A stretch of DNA of 64,000 nucleotides. Source: CACIIZ01 sp045565285 (lineage in GTDB: Bacteria; Pseudomonadota; Alphaproteobacteria; Rhodobacterales; Rhodobacteraceae). The notes beneath the pieces were generated by a model that saw nothing but the letters and a program-made list of their open reading frames with translations, did no database searches and was not told the origin of the DNA. Position 1 is the stretch's first letter. Every line of letters begins with the position of its first letter. The stretch is taken from positions 62,001 through 126,000 of the forward strand of contig JBJLFR010000023.1 of assembly GCA_045565285.1 (NCBI GenBank). Direction: 5' to 3'. Positions 63,167-64,000 of this stretch are shown here, piece by piece. The position numbers were made by a program, and so were the translations under genes.

Positions 63167-64000
63167 TTAATTTTCAATTAATAACTTAGGAGGATTTTTT
63201 CTCAATGCTCTTCCTCTTCCTGAGAGTGAAGGATTTTGCATGAAAAAATCGTGACAAGAGAATTTTTTTTCTGTCAAAATGTTGTCTCTAATATATGAAC
63301 CATCTGGTTGTAAAACCCATGACTGTGCTTGATCTCTAAGGTTTGCTGCCATGATTTGGTCAACAATTTGTGCTTTAACAGTATTATTATCTATCTTTAC
63401 TAATACTTCCACTCTTCTATTCAAGTTCCTGCTCATCCAATCTGCTGAAGAAATATAGACTCTAGATTCATAAGAAGGTAGATTTGAACCATTTCCAAAA
63501 CAAGCAATTCTAGAATGTTCCAAAAATCTTCCCACTATCGATTTTACTCTTATATTTTCTGACAAGCCTTTAATACCAGGCCTAAGACCACAAATACCTC
63601 TCACAACTAAATCAATTTTCACACCAGCATTGCTAGCATCATACATCGCATCTATTACATCTTTTTCAACTAAGGAATTGAGCTTTATCCAGGCTCTAGC
63701 AGGTTTTCCTTGTTTTGCTAATCGAACTTCGTTTGAAAGGTTTTGTAAAATTGTTTTTTTTAAATCTATTGGAGCTAAACTTATATTTTCAAAATCAGTA
63801 GGCTCTATATAACCTGATACATAGTTGAATACCTTCGTAGCGTCTCTTGCAAGACTTGGTTCTTTTGTAAAAAAACTTAAATCGGTGTAAAAATTTGCAG
63901 TTATTGGATGATAATTTCCTGTTCCAAAGTGTGTGTAGGATACCAATTTTCTTCCTTCTTTTCTCACGACAATGGAAATCTTTGCATGCGTTTTTAAATC
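63167..64000 (-). CDS. ppk: Polyphosphate kinase, C-terminal part (cut by window edge)
   Basis: C-terminal 277 residues of Ppk1, which makes polyphosphate from ATP. The frame continues past the window edge. It shows both catalytic PLD-like sites: THAKISIVVRKEG (the HAK histidine that is phosphorylated) and VGRFLEHSRIACFGNG (second histidine). YTHFGTGNYHPITANFYTDLSFFT, RGICGLRPGIKGLSENIRVKSI and SSADWMSRNLNRRVEVL complete the family pattern. A GTG at 63967 is an internal valine, not the start. The 5' part lies outside. Confidence 0.95.
   Translation of the reverse strand, partial: DLKTHAKISIVVRKEGRKLVSYTHFGTGNYHPITANFYTDLSFFTKEPSLARDATKVFNYVSGYIEPTDFENISLAPIDLKKTILQNLSNEVRLAKQGKPARAWIKLNSLVEKDVIDAMYDASNAGVKIDLVVRGICGLRPGIKGLSENIRVKSIVGRFLEHSRIACFGNGSNLPSYESRVYISSADWMSRNLNRRVEVLVKIDNNTVKAQIVDQIMAANLRDQAQSWVLQPDGSYIRDNILTEKKFSCHDFFMQNPSLSGRGRALRKNPPKLLIEN

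Noticed and set aside
1..64000. CRISPR arrays, insertion sequences, prophage or tRNA genes
   Set aside because: No spaced direct-repeat array, transposase, integrase, phage structural gene or cloverleaf was recognised anywhere in the window.

Overview
The window is about 64 kb of very AT-rich (roughly 30% GC by eye), densely packed bacterial chromosome. Gene content and order point to an alphaproteobacterium. The evidence is the heterotetrameric sarcosine oxidase operon, bolA-dnaJ-cobS-cobT, the ftsZ-lpxC-bamD-recN order, CcmI, a CcrM-free but complete division and cell-wall (dcw) cluster, the short-form ProS, and rnpB directly upstream of mraZ. Short spacers, frequent start/stop overlaps and low GC suggest a streamlined, probably free-living marine lineage (SAR11/HIMB59/SAR116-like). 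The exact lineage cannot be decided from this sequence alone.

Layout. 1-1778 (minus): soxB-soxD-soxA (soxA cut by the window edge). 1950-3629 (plus): ccmI and ruvX. 3641-5495 (minus): a possible Fe(II)/2-oxoglutarate oxygenase-like protein and a DusA-type tRNA-dihydrouridine synthase. 5588-7276: a metallo-beta-lactamase-fold protein and a convergent class I glutamine amidotransferase-like hydrolase. 7360-11796 (plus): pepN, gatB and a DUF4177-like small protein. 11797-15635: bolA, then a zinc-finger/J-domain protein with cobS and cobT. 15680-19451: M24 aminopeptidase, a frame-broken thioesterase, and a D-lactate dehydrogenase-type flavoprotein. 19452-20001 is non-coding. 20002-42100 (minus) is an almost unbroken cell envelope and division cluster, listed here in transcription order: mraZ, rsmH, ftsL, ftsI, murE, murF, mraY, murD, ftsW, murG, murC, murB, ddl, ftsQ, ftsA, ftsZ, lpxC, bamD, recN. 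Upstream of it lie a regulatory region and rnpB. 42820-48380: RluB-type pseudouridine synthase, tadA, gatC-gatA-excalibur lipoprotein, cspA, a DUF952 protein and pyrD. 48338-57313: MATE transporter, then a MerR-controlled fatty-acid beta-oxidation block (regulator, acyl-CoA dehydrogenase, thiolase, FadB, acyl-CoA ligase). 57324-64000: a degenerate M48-like membrane protein, lolD-lolC, proS, ppx and the 3' part of ppk.

How the genes work together. The dcw cluster supplies peptidoglycan precursors (meso-DAP type, from the DNPR motif of MurE), the divisome, lipid A commitment (LpxC) and outer-membrane assembly (BamD). LolCD adds lipoprotein export. Sarcosine oxidase, the beta-oxidation operon and the D-lactate dehydrogenase-like enzyme indicate growth on methylated amines/glycine betaine products, fatty or branched acyl-CoAs and hydroxyacids.

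Most notable signals. (i) Reading frames are broken in at least four loci (thioesterase, recN twice, murE, probably the lolC 5' end), and every break is repaired by removing one base from a homopolymer. (ii) Four direct repeats with an exact 10-nt period lie upstream of a good mraZ promoter and look like an MraZ operator. (iii) A long hairpin sits at the predicted 5' end of the mraZ transcript. (iv) A CobS/CobT AAA+/VWA pair lies next to a zinc-finger J-protein and BolA. (v) A palindromic MerR operator precedes the beta-oxidation operon. No CRISPR, insertion sequence, prophage or tRNA gene was seen.
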